Shown: piece by piece, positions 17,903-26,051 of the stretch
How positions within the stretch are numbered: the stretch's first letter is position 1
Layout: each line of letters starts with the position of its first letter
From: Thalassospira profundimaris
Lineage (GTDB): Bacteria; Pseudomonadota; Alphaproteobacteria; Rhodospirillales; Thalassospiraceae
Assembly (NCBI RefSeq): GCF_003326795.1
Contig: NZ_JPWI01000002.1
Span: 186,001-250,000, forward strand
Reading direction: 5' to 3'
DNA: 64,000 nt
Notes under the pieces: generated by a model
The model's database searches: none
Told to the model about the DNA's origin: nothing
What the model saw: the letters and a program-made list of their open reading frames with translations, nothing else
Program-made: the position numbers and the translations under genes

Positions 17903-18711
17903 TTGCCGGCCTCCGGGCTGAGCGTAGCTGTGGTGCCAGTACCTTCTGGCGCGCCATAGGCATCGCGACCTTCAACCGCAATCTCGGCTTCAAGGCTGTC
18001 GTCATCCATATCCGGACGCCAGGTCAGGGCGGCGGTGACAACACCGGCACCGGCACCGGCCAAAATCGACCAGGTGCCGGGCAAGGTGTAATGTCCGATG
18101 ATCGATCCGATGGCGGCAGCCACCCATGGCAGAAGGTCAACCTTGCCCTTCCACATGCCAATGGTCAGGGCCGCGAAAACAGCGGTAAAGGCGAAATCAA
18201 GTGCATAGACTTCCGGATCGGGAATGCCGCCACCCAGAAGATATCCGATCATGTTGCCTGCTGCCCAGACCACACCAAGGAAGATACCGCCACCGAGCAG
18301 AAATCCCGGATTGGCGAGATTTTCCTGGGTCATGGAGACGGCCCAGTTTTCATCGGCAACCATATGCATGCCGCAAATCTTGACCCAAAGCGGACGGCCT
18401 TTAAAAACCGGACGAAGCGATGCGCCAATCAGGATATAGCGCATATTGATCACGGCGGTTGCGACGATGATGGTCGCGGCCGGGATGGTTTCGCGCCACA
18501 GATCAACCGACACAAATTGCGCTGATCCGGCAAAGACCGTCAGGCTCATGAATAAAAGTTCGCCCAGCGACAGGCCGCGCTGGGACGCAAGAACACCAAG
18601 CACCGCACCAAAGATGATGGTGCTGGGCAAAAGCGGCAGACAGGCAAGTGCGCCGCGTCTGATGGTATCAGAGTCGAAATGCCCGATTTGGGCAGGTCCG
18701 GGGCGTGACAT
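17899..18711 (-). CDS. azlC: AzlC-family large subunit of branched-chain amino acid exporter
   Basis: About 270 residues; the block LPSTIIFGAVLGVLA and the segment FAGSAQFVSVDLW are conserved AzlC features. It forms the exporter with AzlD. I set the start at the ATG at 18711, preceded by AGGAAACGTCGGAA; an upstream TTG at 18762 would add a polar, low-quality extension. The C-terminal tail after the last helix is acidic. A LysR gene lies upstream on the same strand with about 140 bp between, so it may or may not control azlCD. Confidence 0.9.
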   Translation of the reverse strand: MSRPGPAQIGHFDSDTIRRGALACLPLLPSTIIFGAVLGVLASQRGLSLGELLFMSLTVFAGSAQFVSVDLWRETIPAATIIVATAVINMRYILIGASLRPVFKGRPLWVKICGMHMVADENWAVSMTQENLANPGFLLGGGIFLGVVWAAGNMIGYLLGGGIPDPEVYALDFAFTAVFAALTIGMWKGKVDLLPWVAAAIGSIIGHYTLPGTWSILAGAGAGVVTAALTWRPDMDDDSLEAEIAVEGRDAYGAPEGTGTTATLSPEAGK

Positions 18712-18854
18712 TTCCGACGTTTCCTGTTGGTTGTTTGCCGGTTCATTCGGGGCGACCGGCAATTTTGGTGGTGGGCGAGGAGCCAGATCATACAGGCTCC
18801 AATATGGTGCACAGGAAATAGGGCGTATTGGACGATATTGCTATTGGTGATTTC

Positions 18855-19763
18855 CTAGTCGCGTTTGGCGCCAAAATCCTCGATCAAAAGATCAAGAAAC
18901 AGCTCTGCGACCGGATCAAGCTGCTTGTTGGAATCAAAGCTTGCCTGAAACAGTGCCTCGACAAAAAACTGATCGGGACGGATCGGGCGCATGCGACCGG
19001 CCTCGACAAACTGCTTTGCATAATGTTCGGGCAAATAGCCCAAAAAGGCGCCCGAAAGGATCAGCCGTGCTTCGGCTTCCATATCCGAAACCATGGCATG
19101 GGGCCGGGCAATCGCGAAATCCTTAAGGTCACGACCAAGCCAGAATTTCCGTCCGACAATCCGGAACCGGCGGATTTCGTCAATATCGATCTCGCTGTCA
19201 GGCTGGGTGTAAAGCGGATGATCAACCCCGCAATAAAACCGGTGCATTTCCGGATAAAGCGAAATGTAGCTCAGCCCCAGTACCGTTTTGGGAAAGGCAC
19301 AGATACCGACCTGAATGGCGCCGGTCACGACTTCGCGCAGCAAATCATTGGGCGGATAGGTGACAACATTCAATGTTACATCCGGGGCCTTTTGGACAAA
19401 GCGCGCGATGGTTCGTTCGATCTGGCGTGCGCCGGGATCGGTGATGGTGTTGTCGGTCAGGCCAATGGTCAATGTGCCATTGAGCTTATCGCGAAGCGAC
19501 CGCATTTTGGTCTCGTAATGCGCGACCGATTTAAAAAGGCGGTGGGCTTCTTCAAAGACGACCTGTCCTTCACGGGTAAGGGAAAATCCGCTGCGCCCGC
19601 GTTTGCACAGGCTAAATCCAAGTCTTGTCTCAAGGGCGGTGACATAACTTGAAATCGTGGAAAGTGACAGGTTGAGATCGCTTTGTGCCGCAGCAAATCC
19701 GCCAGCTTCGACAATGGTCAGGAAGATGCGCAAAAGCTTCAGATCGGTTTGTTCAATCGCCAT
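18855..19763 (-). CDS. LysR-family transcriptional regulator
   Basis: A 302-residue LysR protein: N-terminal winged HTH (LKLLRIFLTIVEAGGFAAAQ, then LSLSTISSYVTALETRLG) and a periplasmic-binding-type effector domain. The start at 19763 matches the family; an upstream in-frame start at 19817 would add 18 residues. It is divergent from the ureohydrolase gene with about 290 bp between starts, the classical arrangement for a LysR activator and its target, so a guanidino or amine compound is a likely effector. That link is inference. Confidence 0.88.
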   Translation of the reverse strand: MAIEQTDLKLLRIFLTIVEAGGFAAAQSDLNLSLSTISSYVTALETRLGFSLCKRGRSGFSLTREGQVVFEEAHRLFKSVAHYETKMRSLRDKLNGTLTIGLTDNTITDPGARQIERTIARFVQKAPDVTLNVVTYPPNDLLREVVTGAIQVGICAFPKTVLGLSYISLYPEMHRFYCGVDHPLYTQPDSEIDIDEIRRFRIVGRKFWLGRDLKDFAIARPHAMVSDMEAEARLILSGAFLGYLPEHYAKQFVEAGRMRPIRPDQFFVEALFQASFDSNKQLDPVAELFLDLLIEDFGAKRD

Positions 19764-20051
19764 GTCACGGGGGTCCGTATTGTTTACTTTGGAAAATGCC
19801 AAAGTAAAGTTCAGCATTACGTGATTTTTCCAGCCCGTGCAATTTGATCTGCTGTGCAGGTGGTTTCAGGCCTGCATGTATCATGGCAGCAGATTTGTGA
19901 CTGGATTGGCCGGGTTTGGGGCAGTTTCCTGCTTTCACACCTGCCATGTGGACAGATACAGCATCCTGAACCCGATAGTTCAAATAATCAGAAACGTCAC
20001 GGACGTCCCCGATATCAGCGATATCCAAAAGGGTCCAAGGAGGCCAGCATC

Positions 20052-21104
20052 GTGAATAGTGAAAAGCTTGCAAAACTGCGCGAAAAATACGGCAACGCCA
20101 AAGGCGGCGATATGTTCGATCCGCATTTCAGGGAAGTGGCCGAAACCCAGTTTTCATCAAGTGGTGAACGCAAATGGCCATTTGCCGGGGTGCCGACATT
20201 CCTTGATGCACCATTTGCGCCGGATGCTGCAAAAACCAATTTTGACGGCCTTGATGTTGCCCTTGTCGGTGTGCCGATGGATCTGGGTGTGACCAACCGG
20301 GCCGGGGCGCGCCTTGGACCGCGCGCTGTACGCAATATTGAACGTATCGGTCCCTATGAACATGTCCTGCGCATGGTGCCCGGTGCCCATTGCAATGTTG
20401 CCGATATCGGGGATGTTCCGTTCCGCAGTCGCTTCTCGCTTGAAAGCTGTCACGAAGATATCGTCGACTACTTCACCAAAATCGTTGATGCCGGTGTCAT
20501 CCCGATTGCTGTTGGTGGGGATCACTCGATCAGCTATTCGATCCAGCGCGCGGTTGGCAAGGATCGCCCGGTCGGCATGATCCATCTTGATGCCCATTGC
20601 GATACCAGTGGTGAATATGAAGGGGCCAAATTCCATCATGGTGGTCCGTTCCGCCAAGCGGTGATGGATGGGGTTCTGGATCCGGAACGCACCATTCAGA
20701 TCGGCATTCGCGGGGGGGCTGAATATTTGTGGGAATTTTCCTATGACAGCGGCATGACCGTTATTCATGCCGAAGAAGTCCCGCAGATTGGTGTTGAAGC
20801 CGTAATCGCCAAAGCCCGCGAAGTGGTTGGCGATGGTCCGGTCTATCTGTCCTTTGATGTTGATTGCCTTGATCCGTCCTTTGCGCCGGGAACTGGCACG
20901 CCGGAAATCGGTGGCCTGACCTCGCGCGAGGCACTGGCTATTTTGCGCGGGCTTAAGGGGCTGGACTTTGTGGGGGCGGATGTCGTCGAAGTTGCTCCGC
21001 AATATGACGCAACAACCAATACTGCCCATGTTGGCGCACAGATACTGTTTGAAGAATTGTGCCTGGTGACCGACGCGCTTAAACGTCGCAAAGGGGCCGC
21101 ATAG
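20052..21104 (+). CDS. Ureohydrolase (agmatinase / guanidino-acid hydrolase family)
   Basis: A 350-residue arginase-superfamily enzyme. The binuclear metal ligands lie in GGDHSIS, HLDAHCDT and SFDVDCLDP; the GTGTPEIGG loop is standard. The region after the second metal motif reads GEYEGAKFHHGGPFRQAV, unlike typical agmatinase loops, so the substrate may be guanidinobutyrate, guanidinopropionate or another guanidino compound rather than agmatine. The GTG start at 20052 is fixed by a strong AAGGAGG eight bases upstream; upstream in-frame sequence is open but not protein-like. Products would be urea and an amine. Confidence 0.87.
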   Translation: MNSEKLAKLREKYGNAKGGDMFDPHFREVAETQFSSSGERKWPFAGVPTFLDAPFAPDAAKTNFDGLDVALVGVPMDLGVTNRAGARLGPRAVRNIERIGPYEHVLRMVPGAHCNVADIGDVPFRSRFSLESCHEDIVDYFTKIVDAGVIPIAVGGDHSISYSIQRAVGKDRPVGMIHLDAHCDTSGEYEGAKFHHGGPFRQAVMDGVLDPERTIQIGIRGGAEYLWEFSYDSGMTVIHAEEVPQIGVEAVIAKAREVVGDGPVYLSFDVDCLDPSFAPGTGTPEIGGLTSREALAILRGLKGLDFVGADVVEVAPQYDATTNTAHVGAQILFEELCLVTDALKRRKGAA

Positions 21105-21112
21105 GACGAACT

Positions 21113-21158
21113 GCCGGCCTGTCGGGGCGGGAGAAATATCTGTTCCTGACAGGCTGGC
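21113..21158. terminator. Hairpin between convergent ureohydrolase and AraC genes
   Basis: CCGGCCTGTC (from 21114) pairs with GACAGGCTGG (21148-21157) with one mismatch across a long loop, followed by CTGTCTTCTTGG. It lies between convergent stop codons and plausibly terminates both transcripts. Confidence 0.4.
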
Positions 21159-21175
21159 TGTCTTCTTGGTTTCGA

Positions 21176-22096
21176 TCAGGCTTTGTGATCAAGGCTTGCG
21201 ATAAAGGCACCGGGGCTGACACCCCACATGGCTTTGAAATGCCGGTGCAGGTGGCTTTGATCGGCAAAGCCGGTGGCGGCTGCCGCATCGGCAATACTGG
21301 CCCCGTCAAACAGCATGCGTTTGGCCCGGCGCAGCCGCATATGGTTGAAATAGGTATGCGGGGGTAGACCGGTGGCCTCGCGAAACACGCGCAGCAAGTG
21401 AAACCGGCTAAGCCCGGTAATCGTCGCAAGATCTTCAAGCGCGATATTTTCGTCCAGATGGGCCGCCATGTAATCAATCACGGCTTGCACGCGTTTGTCC
21501 TCTGACCCCGGACGATAGATAAAGGGCGGGGCATCCGCATGGCGCAAGGCCAGACGGGCCGCACTGTAAAGCAGTGTACTGTCGCGTTCGAGCAAGCTGG
21601 TAGAGGCCGCACAATCGGGCCGGAACATGTGGTGAAGCTGCTGTAATTGCAGATGCAATGCCCGATCATCAACCACGCAATTGCCAAAGAATGGCAGACC
21701 GGTGCTGTTGGGCGACAGCTCGGTGACCAGATTGCCAAAGATTTCCGGCGCAATGAACATGATCTGGTAGTGATAGCCATCATCGGATGCCGAACGACCG
21801 TCATGAACCTGCATCGGGTTCATCATCAAAATTTGTCCGCGTGCGGCGACATAATTGGTGCCACGCGTCATGAATTGTTCGGCGCCGTTCAGGATGGTGC
21901 CAAACGCGTAATAGTCGTGGCTGTGCTTGGGAAAGCTGAAATTCTTGTAATCGGCTTCAAACAGATCAATCCCGTCGGCTGCGCGCCAGTGGCGGGCAAT
22001 CTCGCGGGGGCGCCGGACCGCAGATGTTCGGTGCCGTGGCGCAGTGTTATGAGGCGATGCTGATCCCATAACCCAAGTATAGCGCCAAAAATGCAC
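21176..22096 (-). CDS. AraC-family transcriptional regulator
   Basis: About 306 residues. The N-terminal cupin-like arm contains FPKHSHDYYAFGTILNGAEQF, and the C-terminal double HTH includes TGLSRFHLLRVFREATGLPPH and GFADQSHLHRHFKAMWGVSPG. This AraC_binding layout fits regulators of amino-acid exporters or catabolic genes. ATGs at 22096 and 22069 are both possible and neither has a strong ribosome binding site. It faces away from the MCP gene across a 330-bp gap that holds a perfect 16-bp palindrome. Confidence 0.88.
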   Translation of the reverse strand: MHFWRYTWVMGSASPHNTAPRHRTSAVRRPREIARHWRAADGIDLFEADYKNFSFPKHSHDYYAFGTILNGAEQFMTRGTNYVAARGQILMMNPMQVHDGRSASDDGYHYQIMFIAPEIFGNLVTELSPNSTGLPFFGNCVVDDRALHLQLQQLHHMFRPDCAASTSLLERDSTLLYSAARLALRHADAPPFIYRPGSEDKRVQAVIDYMAAHLDENIALEDLATITGLSRFHLLRVFREATGLPPHTYFNHMRLRRAKRMLFDGASIADAAAATGFADQSHLHRHFKAMWGVSPGAFIASLDHKA

Positions 22097-22428
22097 CCGG
22101 CTTGTACAATATTGTCATGGTGACATTTTCGCGATGGCTGCAACAGCTGTGACGTCAGAAGTGACAGAAACAGACGATTCGACGGCGCCTGGCTGAAAAT
22201 CGCGGAAAAGACGTCTTTCCAGATGGCATAGATCATCCTCAACAGATGTATAGGTTGATGTTCATATGAACATTTAATCCTGTCATTGTTGTTGTTTCGA
22301 GCGCGCAAATTAAAAGGAACGGTCACGCTTATCTAGACAAATGCGGATTTCATCTAAGTGTTACAAAACTGAGCCCTGCGCTGCTGTAAGGATCGCGCCA
22401 AACGTCCCATTTTCTGTTTGGAACTTAC
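22097..22428. other. Divergent intergenic region, AraC regulator / MCP
   Basis: 332 bp with no credible ORF. It must contain the promoters of both flanking genes and holds the palindrome at 22258-22273. I see no clear sigma-28 or sigma-54 promoter for the chemoreceptor. Confidence 0.6.
22258..22273. promoter_or_regulatory. Perfect 16-bp palindrome, candidate operator
   Basis: ATGTTCATATGAACAT reads the same on both strands. It lies 155 bp before the MCP start and about 160 bp before the AraC regulator start. Such symmetry suits a dimeric TetR, MarR or GntR protein rather than AraC, whose sites are usually direct repeats. Confidence 0.4.
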
Positions 22429-24549
22429 ATGTTTCTTGATCGAATTCGCATCGGTTCGCGCATTTTCTCAGGCTTCTTTGTGCTGGTTGTCCTGCTGGTC
22501 GGGCTTAGCGCATTGTCTTCGACCTATCTGCTTGGTTTTGGCGCGCATGCTGATCGCATCGCCAAAAGTACCGGCCTTGTCGGGCTTGCCAATGACTATG
22601 CGCTTAAGCTTGAACGTCTTTCAAATCAGGTGCTGTTGTTTGCACAAACCGTCGATCCGCTTGATCGCGAGGGTATTGCAACCATTCGTGCGTCGGCCGA
22701 GCAAAGCGGTGCCACCCTGGTCGAGGCGCTGCGCGCATCGGGTGATGCCGGTCGTGCTGATACCCTCGAAAGCCTGAGTGCCGATTATATCGCAACGCTG
22801 GAACCGCTTGTCTTGCGTGCGGAAAACCTGACTGCCGCATCCGATACCATGTTGCTTGGTGCCAATCAGCTTGGCCAGTCTGCTGCAAAGCTTGAACAAT
22901 TCATCGGCAAGCGCGATCCCGGGATCGCCAGCAAATATGCAGACAAGCTGGGCGAGGCCAATCTGGCCGCCATCGTCAACAGCCTGCAATATTCAATCCT
23001 GCGCACACCGGAATCCCTTGATCAGGCGCGCTCCAACACATCTGCGCTGACCGATCTGCAAGATGAAATCAAAAACGCGGTTGGCAAATTGTCGCGTAAT
23101 GACAAAAAGCTGTTTGCCTATGCCGTGCGCGACAATGATCTGTTGAAACAGGGGGCAAACCAGCTTGAAGGATCGATTGGCGGTTTCCGTCAGTCGATGG
23201 ATGACTTCAAGGCGGCCGTCCGCGAAGTCCAGACCATCACACAGAATATCCGCGCCGAGGCCATGGAAAACCAGACCCTTCTGGTGGATGCTGCACATGC
23301 AGAATCTGAAAGCTCGGCACTGACCAATATTCTGGTTGCCGCCATTGGTGTTGTGGTCGCCCTTGCCCTGGCATTGGGGATCGCCATGAGCATCCTGCGT
23401 CCGCTCGGACGGGTGAATGGTGACATGACGCGACTGAGCGAAAATGACACCGAGATTGATCTGGTCGATACTGATCGCCGCGACGAATTTGGTGCGATGG
23501 CACGCACGGTTGCGATCTTCCGCGAAAATGCGCTGAAGATCGAACAAATGGCCGAGGAACGCATCACCCTGCAGCGGATCGAGGAAGAAAAACGCCGCGC
23601 ATCCCTTGGAGCCATGGCCGAAACCATCGAAGGCGAGACCACGGGGCTTGTCAAATCGGTCAATCATCAGGTTACCCGCATGCGTGAAGCTGTGGTCGAA
23701 GTTGCCGCCGCCGCCGAACGTGTCACCACCCAGACACAGGCTGCAACCAGTGCCGCCCATGACAGCCAGTCACATTCAAATGCCATCAGCGATGCCGCCA
23801 TCCGCCTGACGGATGCCATCGGTTCGATTGCCAACCGCGTCGAACATCAGCGCGAAATCGCCCAGAATGCCGTCGGCTCGACCGAACAGTCGGCCAAGGC
23901 GGTTGATGATCTGCGCGAAGTCGCTCAAAGCATCGAACAGATTGTTGATCTGATCCGTGGTATTGCCGGTCAAACCAACCTTCTGGCCCTGAATGCCACG
24001 ATCGAGGCCGCGCGTGCAGGCGAAGCCGGCAAGGGCTTTGCAGTGGTCGCTGCCGAGGTCAAAAACCTTGCCGGTCAGACTGAACGTGCAACCGAACAGA
24101 TCACCGAGCATGTCAATGCGATGGGGGCTGTAACCGATCGTTGTGTCGCCTCGATGGAGGAAGTCGGTGTGACGGTTCGTTCCATGATGTCGATTTCTGA
24201 CGAGGTCGCCGGTGACGTCGAACACCAGCGCCGCGAGACCGAGGAAATCACCGGCGCCATCTCGCTCGCGGGTGATGCGGTCCGCCATGTCGGTGTGGCG
24301 ATTGTCGAGGTTTCCAACGATATCGAAGTCACCCGCAAGCTTAGCCTTGATCTGAACCGTCGTGCGGACGAGGTTGAACGCAATGTTACCGAACTGACGG
24401 CATCACTTGATCGTGCGGTGGCCTCGGCTGCGGATGATGGCGAAAAGGCTGACCTGTCCGATGAGCCGGGCGCAGAGGAAGTCATCGAAGACTGGCGCAA
24501 GGATAATCTTGTCGCCTTTCCGCAAAACACGATGTTGGGGGCAGCCTGA
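22429..24549 (+). CDS. Methyl-accepting chemotaxis protein
   Basis: A 706-residue chemoreceptor. TM1 covers about residues 12-32, an all-helical periplasmic region of about 260 residues (size and character of an HBM/TarH-like sensor) follows, and TM2 is near residues 297-320, then HAMP and a long cytoplasmic coiled coil. The hairpin tip is GIAGQTNLLALNATIEAARA near residues 507-530. The C-terminus (NLVAFPQNTMLGAA) has no NWETF-type CheR/CheB tether. The ligand is unknown. It is not next to che or flagellar genes and appears to be a single-gene unit closed by a hairpin at 24606. Confidence 0.93.
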   Translation: MFLDRIRIGSRIFSGFFVLVVLLVGLSALSSTYLLGFGAHADRIAKSTGLVGLANDYALKLERLSNQVLLFAQTVDPLDREGIATIRASAEQSGATLVEALRASGDAGRADTLESLSADYIATLEPLVLRAENLTAASDTMLLGANQLGQSAAKLEQFIGKRDPGIASKYADKLGEANLAAIVNSLQYSILRTPESLDQARSNTSALTDLQDEIKNAVGKLSRNDKKLFAYAVRDNDLLKQGANQLEGSIGGFRQSMDDFKAAVREVQTITQNIRAEAMENQTLLVDAAHAESESSALTNILVAAIGVVVALALALGIAMSILRPLGRVNGDMTRLSENDTEIDLVDTDRRDEFGAMARTVAIFRENALKIEQMAEERITLQRIEEEKRRASLGAMAETIEGETTGLVKSVNHQVTRMREAVVEVAAAAERVTTQTQAATSAAHDSQSHSNAISDAAIRLTDAIGSIANRVEHQREIAQNAVGSTEQSAKAVDDLREVAQSIEQIVDLIRGIAGQTNLLALNATIEAARAGEAGKGFAVVAAEVKNLAGQTERATEQITEHVNAMGAVTDRCVASMEEVGVTVRSMMSISDEVAGDVEHQRRETEEITGAISLAGDAVRHVGVAIVEVSNDIEVTRKLSLDLNRRADEVERNVTELTASLDRAVASAADDGEKADLSDEPGAEEVIEDWRKDNLVAFPQNTMLGAA

Positions 24550-24605
24550 TCTGGGATACCAGACGGCAGGACTGCTTTTCAACCAGACCCGATAGCCATT
24601 CTGCT

Positions 24606-24647
24606 GGCCCGTGCATCATGACAGATGTGCGGGCCGGTCTGTTTCTG
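24606..24647 (+). terminator. Terminator after the MCP gene
   Basis: GGCCCG-TG-CATC pairs with GATG-TG-CGGGCC around ATGACA (24606-24635), with two G-U wobbles in RNA, followed by GGTCTGTTTCTG. It stands 57 bp after the stop codon. Confidence 0.6.
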
Positions 24648-24846
24648 ATCCGGGTGCGTATAAAACCACGGTTCTTGTCGGGATCAAGATACAAACTGCG
24701 ACGTTTCTGATACACTTTTTCTGTGGTTCTGACCAACCGGTTGCAATATCTTTCCCGGTATAAGTGTTTCAAAAAACAACAATCTCCCGATGCGGGCAAG
24801 AAACTGAAATACAGAAATTCTCCCGGTAGGGAACAGGGCTCTCTTG

Positions 24847-24868
24847 GGGCAGGTCACGTGATCTGCCC
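24847..24868. promoter_or_regulatory. 22-bp near-perfect palindrome before the RND operon
   Basis: GGGCAGGTCACGTGATCTGCCC is symmetric in 10 of 11 base pairs and ends 20 bp before the adaptor ATG. It may be a repressor operator, probably for an unlinked regulator since none is encoded next to the pump, or a leader hairpin that hides the ribosome binding site. Confidence 0.45.
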
Positions 24869-24888
24869 GACTTGGAAGTATCAATGTG

Positions 24889-26049
24889 ATGGCGCGTAAA
24901 TCAACGCTTCTGATCGCAGGTGTCGCACTCATTGCAGTCGCCGCATCTGCCTATATCTTTGCCAAAGACGAAATTGTCGCGCTCGTATCGTCGGGCGGTC
25001 AATCCGAACAGGGCCAGCAACGCAGTGGCGGTGGTGGCTCAGGCGGGGGTAGTGATCGTGCGCTTCCGGTGATTGCCGAATATGCCAGCCTGATGGATGA
25101 AACAACCGTCGTTGAGTCCGTGGGGACGGGCAAATCCGCCCTTGGAGTTTCGATTTATCCCGCAGTTTCCGGCGAAGTTGCAGACGTTCTGGTCCGTGCT
25201 GGCGACAAGGTCACCAAGGGTCAGGTTCTTGTCATTCTCAATTCCGAACGCGAACGCCTTGCCCGCAATCTTGCAGCCGTTCAGGTCAAGGATGCCGAAC
25301 AGCTTCTTGCCCGCTATGAGCAGGCCCGCCCGCTTGGTGCGGTTGCGGAAAGCGAGGTCGACAGCGCCCGGACCGCGCTGGCCGAAGCAAGAATTCAACT
25401 CGATCAGGCCGAGGTTGATCTGGCGGATCGGACCATTCTTGCGCCATTTGACGGCATCATCGGCATTCCCCAGATCGAGGCCGGTGACCGTGTAGACAGC
25501 TCCACCATGCTTGTGACCCTTGATAATATCGACAGCATTCTGGTCGATTTCGAAGTTGCCGAAACCCGGTTTGACAATGTCAAACCCGGACAGTCGCTGC
25601 GCGTTGAAACATGGAGCCTTCCGGGCGAACTTTTCACCGGGGTTGTTGAATCAATCGGAAGCCGCATTGATCCGGAAAGCCGGACCTTTAATGTGCGTGC
25701 GCGCGTGCCCAACCCGAATGGTCGCTTGCTTGCCGGGATGTCCTTTGCCGTTTACGTCGATATTGAAGGTAAACAATATCCCTCCGTTCCCGAGATTTCC
25801 GTCCTTTGGGGGGATGGTGGCACCTATGTCTGGCGGATCGCCGATGAAGAGGTATCGCGTGTTCCCGTTCGTGTCGTCAAACGCACCAACGGTCGTATCC
25901 TGATTGATGGTCCGGTCGCCAAGGGGGATCTTATTGTTGTCGAGGGTGTCTTGCGCCTGCGTCCGGGCCGCAAGGTTGACGCAACCATTCGTAACACCAT
26001 TGACGAACCCGGTGTCGCCGCCCGCGAGGGTACAGGTGAGGGATCCTGA
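24889..26049 (+). CDS. RND efflux periplasmic adaptor (membrane fusion protein)
   Basis: A 386-residue HlyD/AcrA-type adaptor. An N-terminal membrane anchor (STLLIAGVALIAVAASAYIF) is followed by a glycine/serine-rich linker (GGGGSGGGSDR, near residue 50), then a biotinyl-lipoyl half (SGEVADVLVRAGDKVTKGQ), a short alpha-hairpin, and the second lipoyl half with beta-barrel (APFDGIIGIPQIEAGD). There is no lipobox, so it is helix-anchored rather than a lipoprotein. GTG at 24886 is an alternative start one codon upstream. It precedes the RND pump by 2 bp and forms the first gene of the operon. Confidence 0.93.
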   Translation: MARKSTLLIAGVALIAVAASAYIFAKDEIVALVSSGGQSEQGQQRSGGGGSGGGSDRALPVIAEYASLMDETTVVESVGTGKSALGVSIYPAVSGEVADVLVRAGDKVTKGQVLVILNSERERLARNLAAVQVKDAEQLLARYEQARPLGAVAESEVDSARTALAEARIQLDQAEVDLADRTILAPFDGIIGIPQIEAGDRVDSSTMLVTLDNIDSILVDFEVAETRFDNVKPGQSLRVETWSLPGELFTGVVESIGSRIDPESRTFNVRARVPNPNGRLLAGMSFAVYVDIEGKQYPSVPEISVLWGDGGTYVWRIADEEVSRVPVRVVKRTNGRILIDGPVAKGDLIVVEGVLRLRPGRKVDATIRNTIDEPGVAAREGTGEGS

Positions 26050-26051
26050 CC

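Larger units (their letters stand above)
24550..24888. other. Intergenic region between MCP and RND efflux operon
   Basis: About 340 bp holding the MCP terminator at 24606, an AT-richer stretch that should contain the efflux promoter (TATAAG at about 24760 is a possible -10), and the palindrome at 24847-24868. No gene is evident. Confidence 0.55.
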
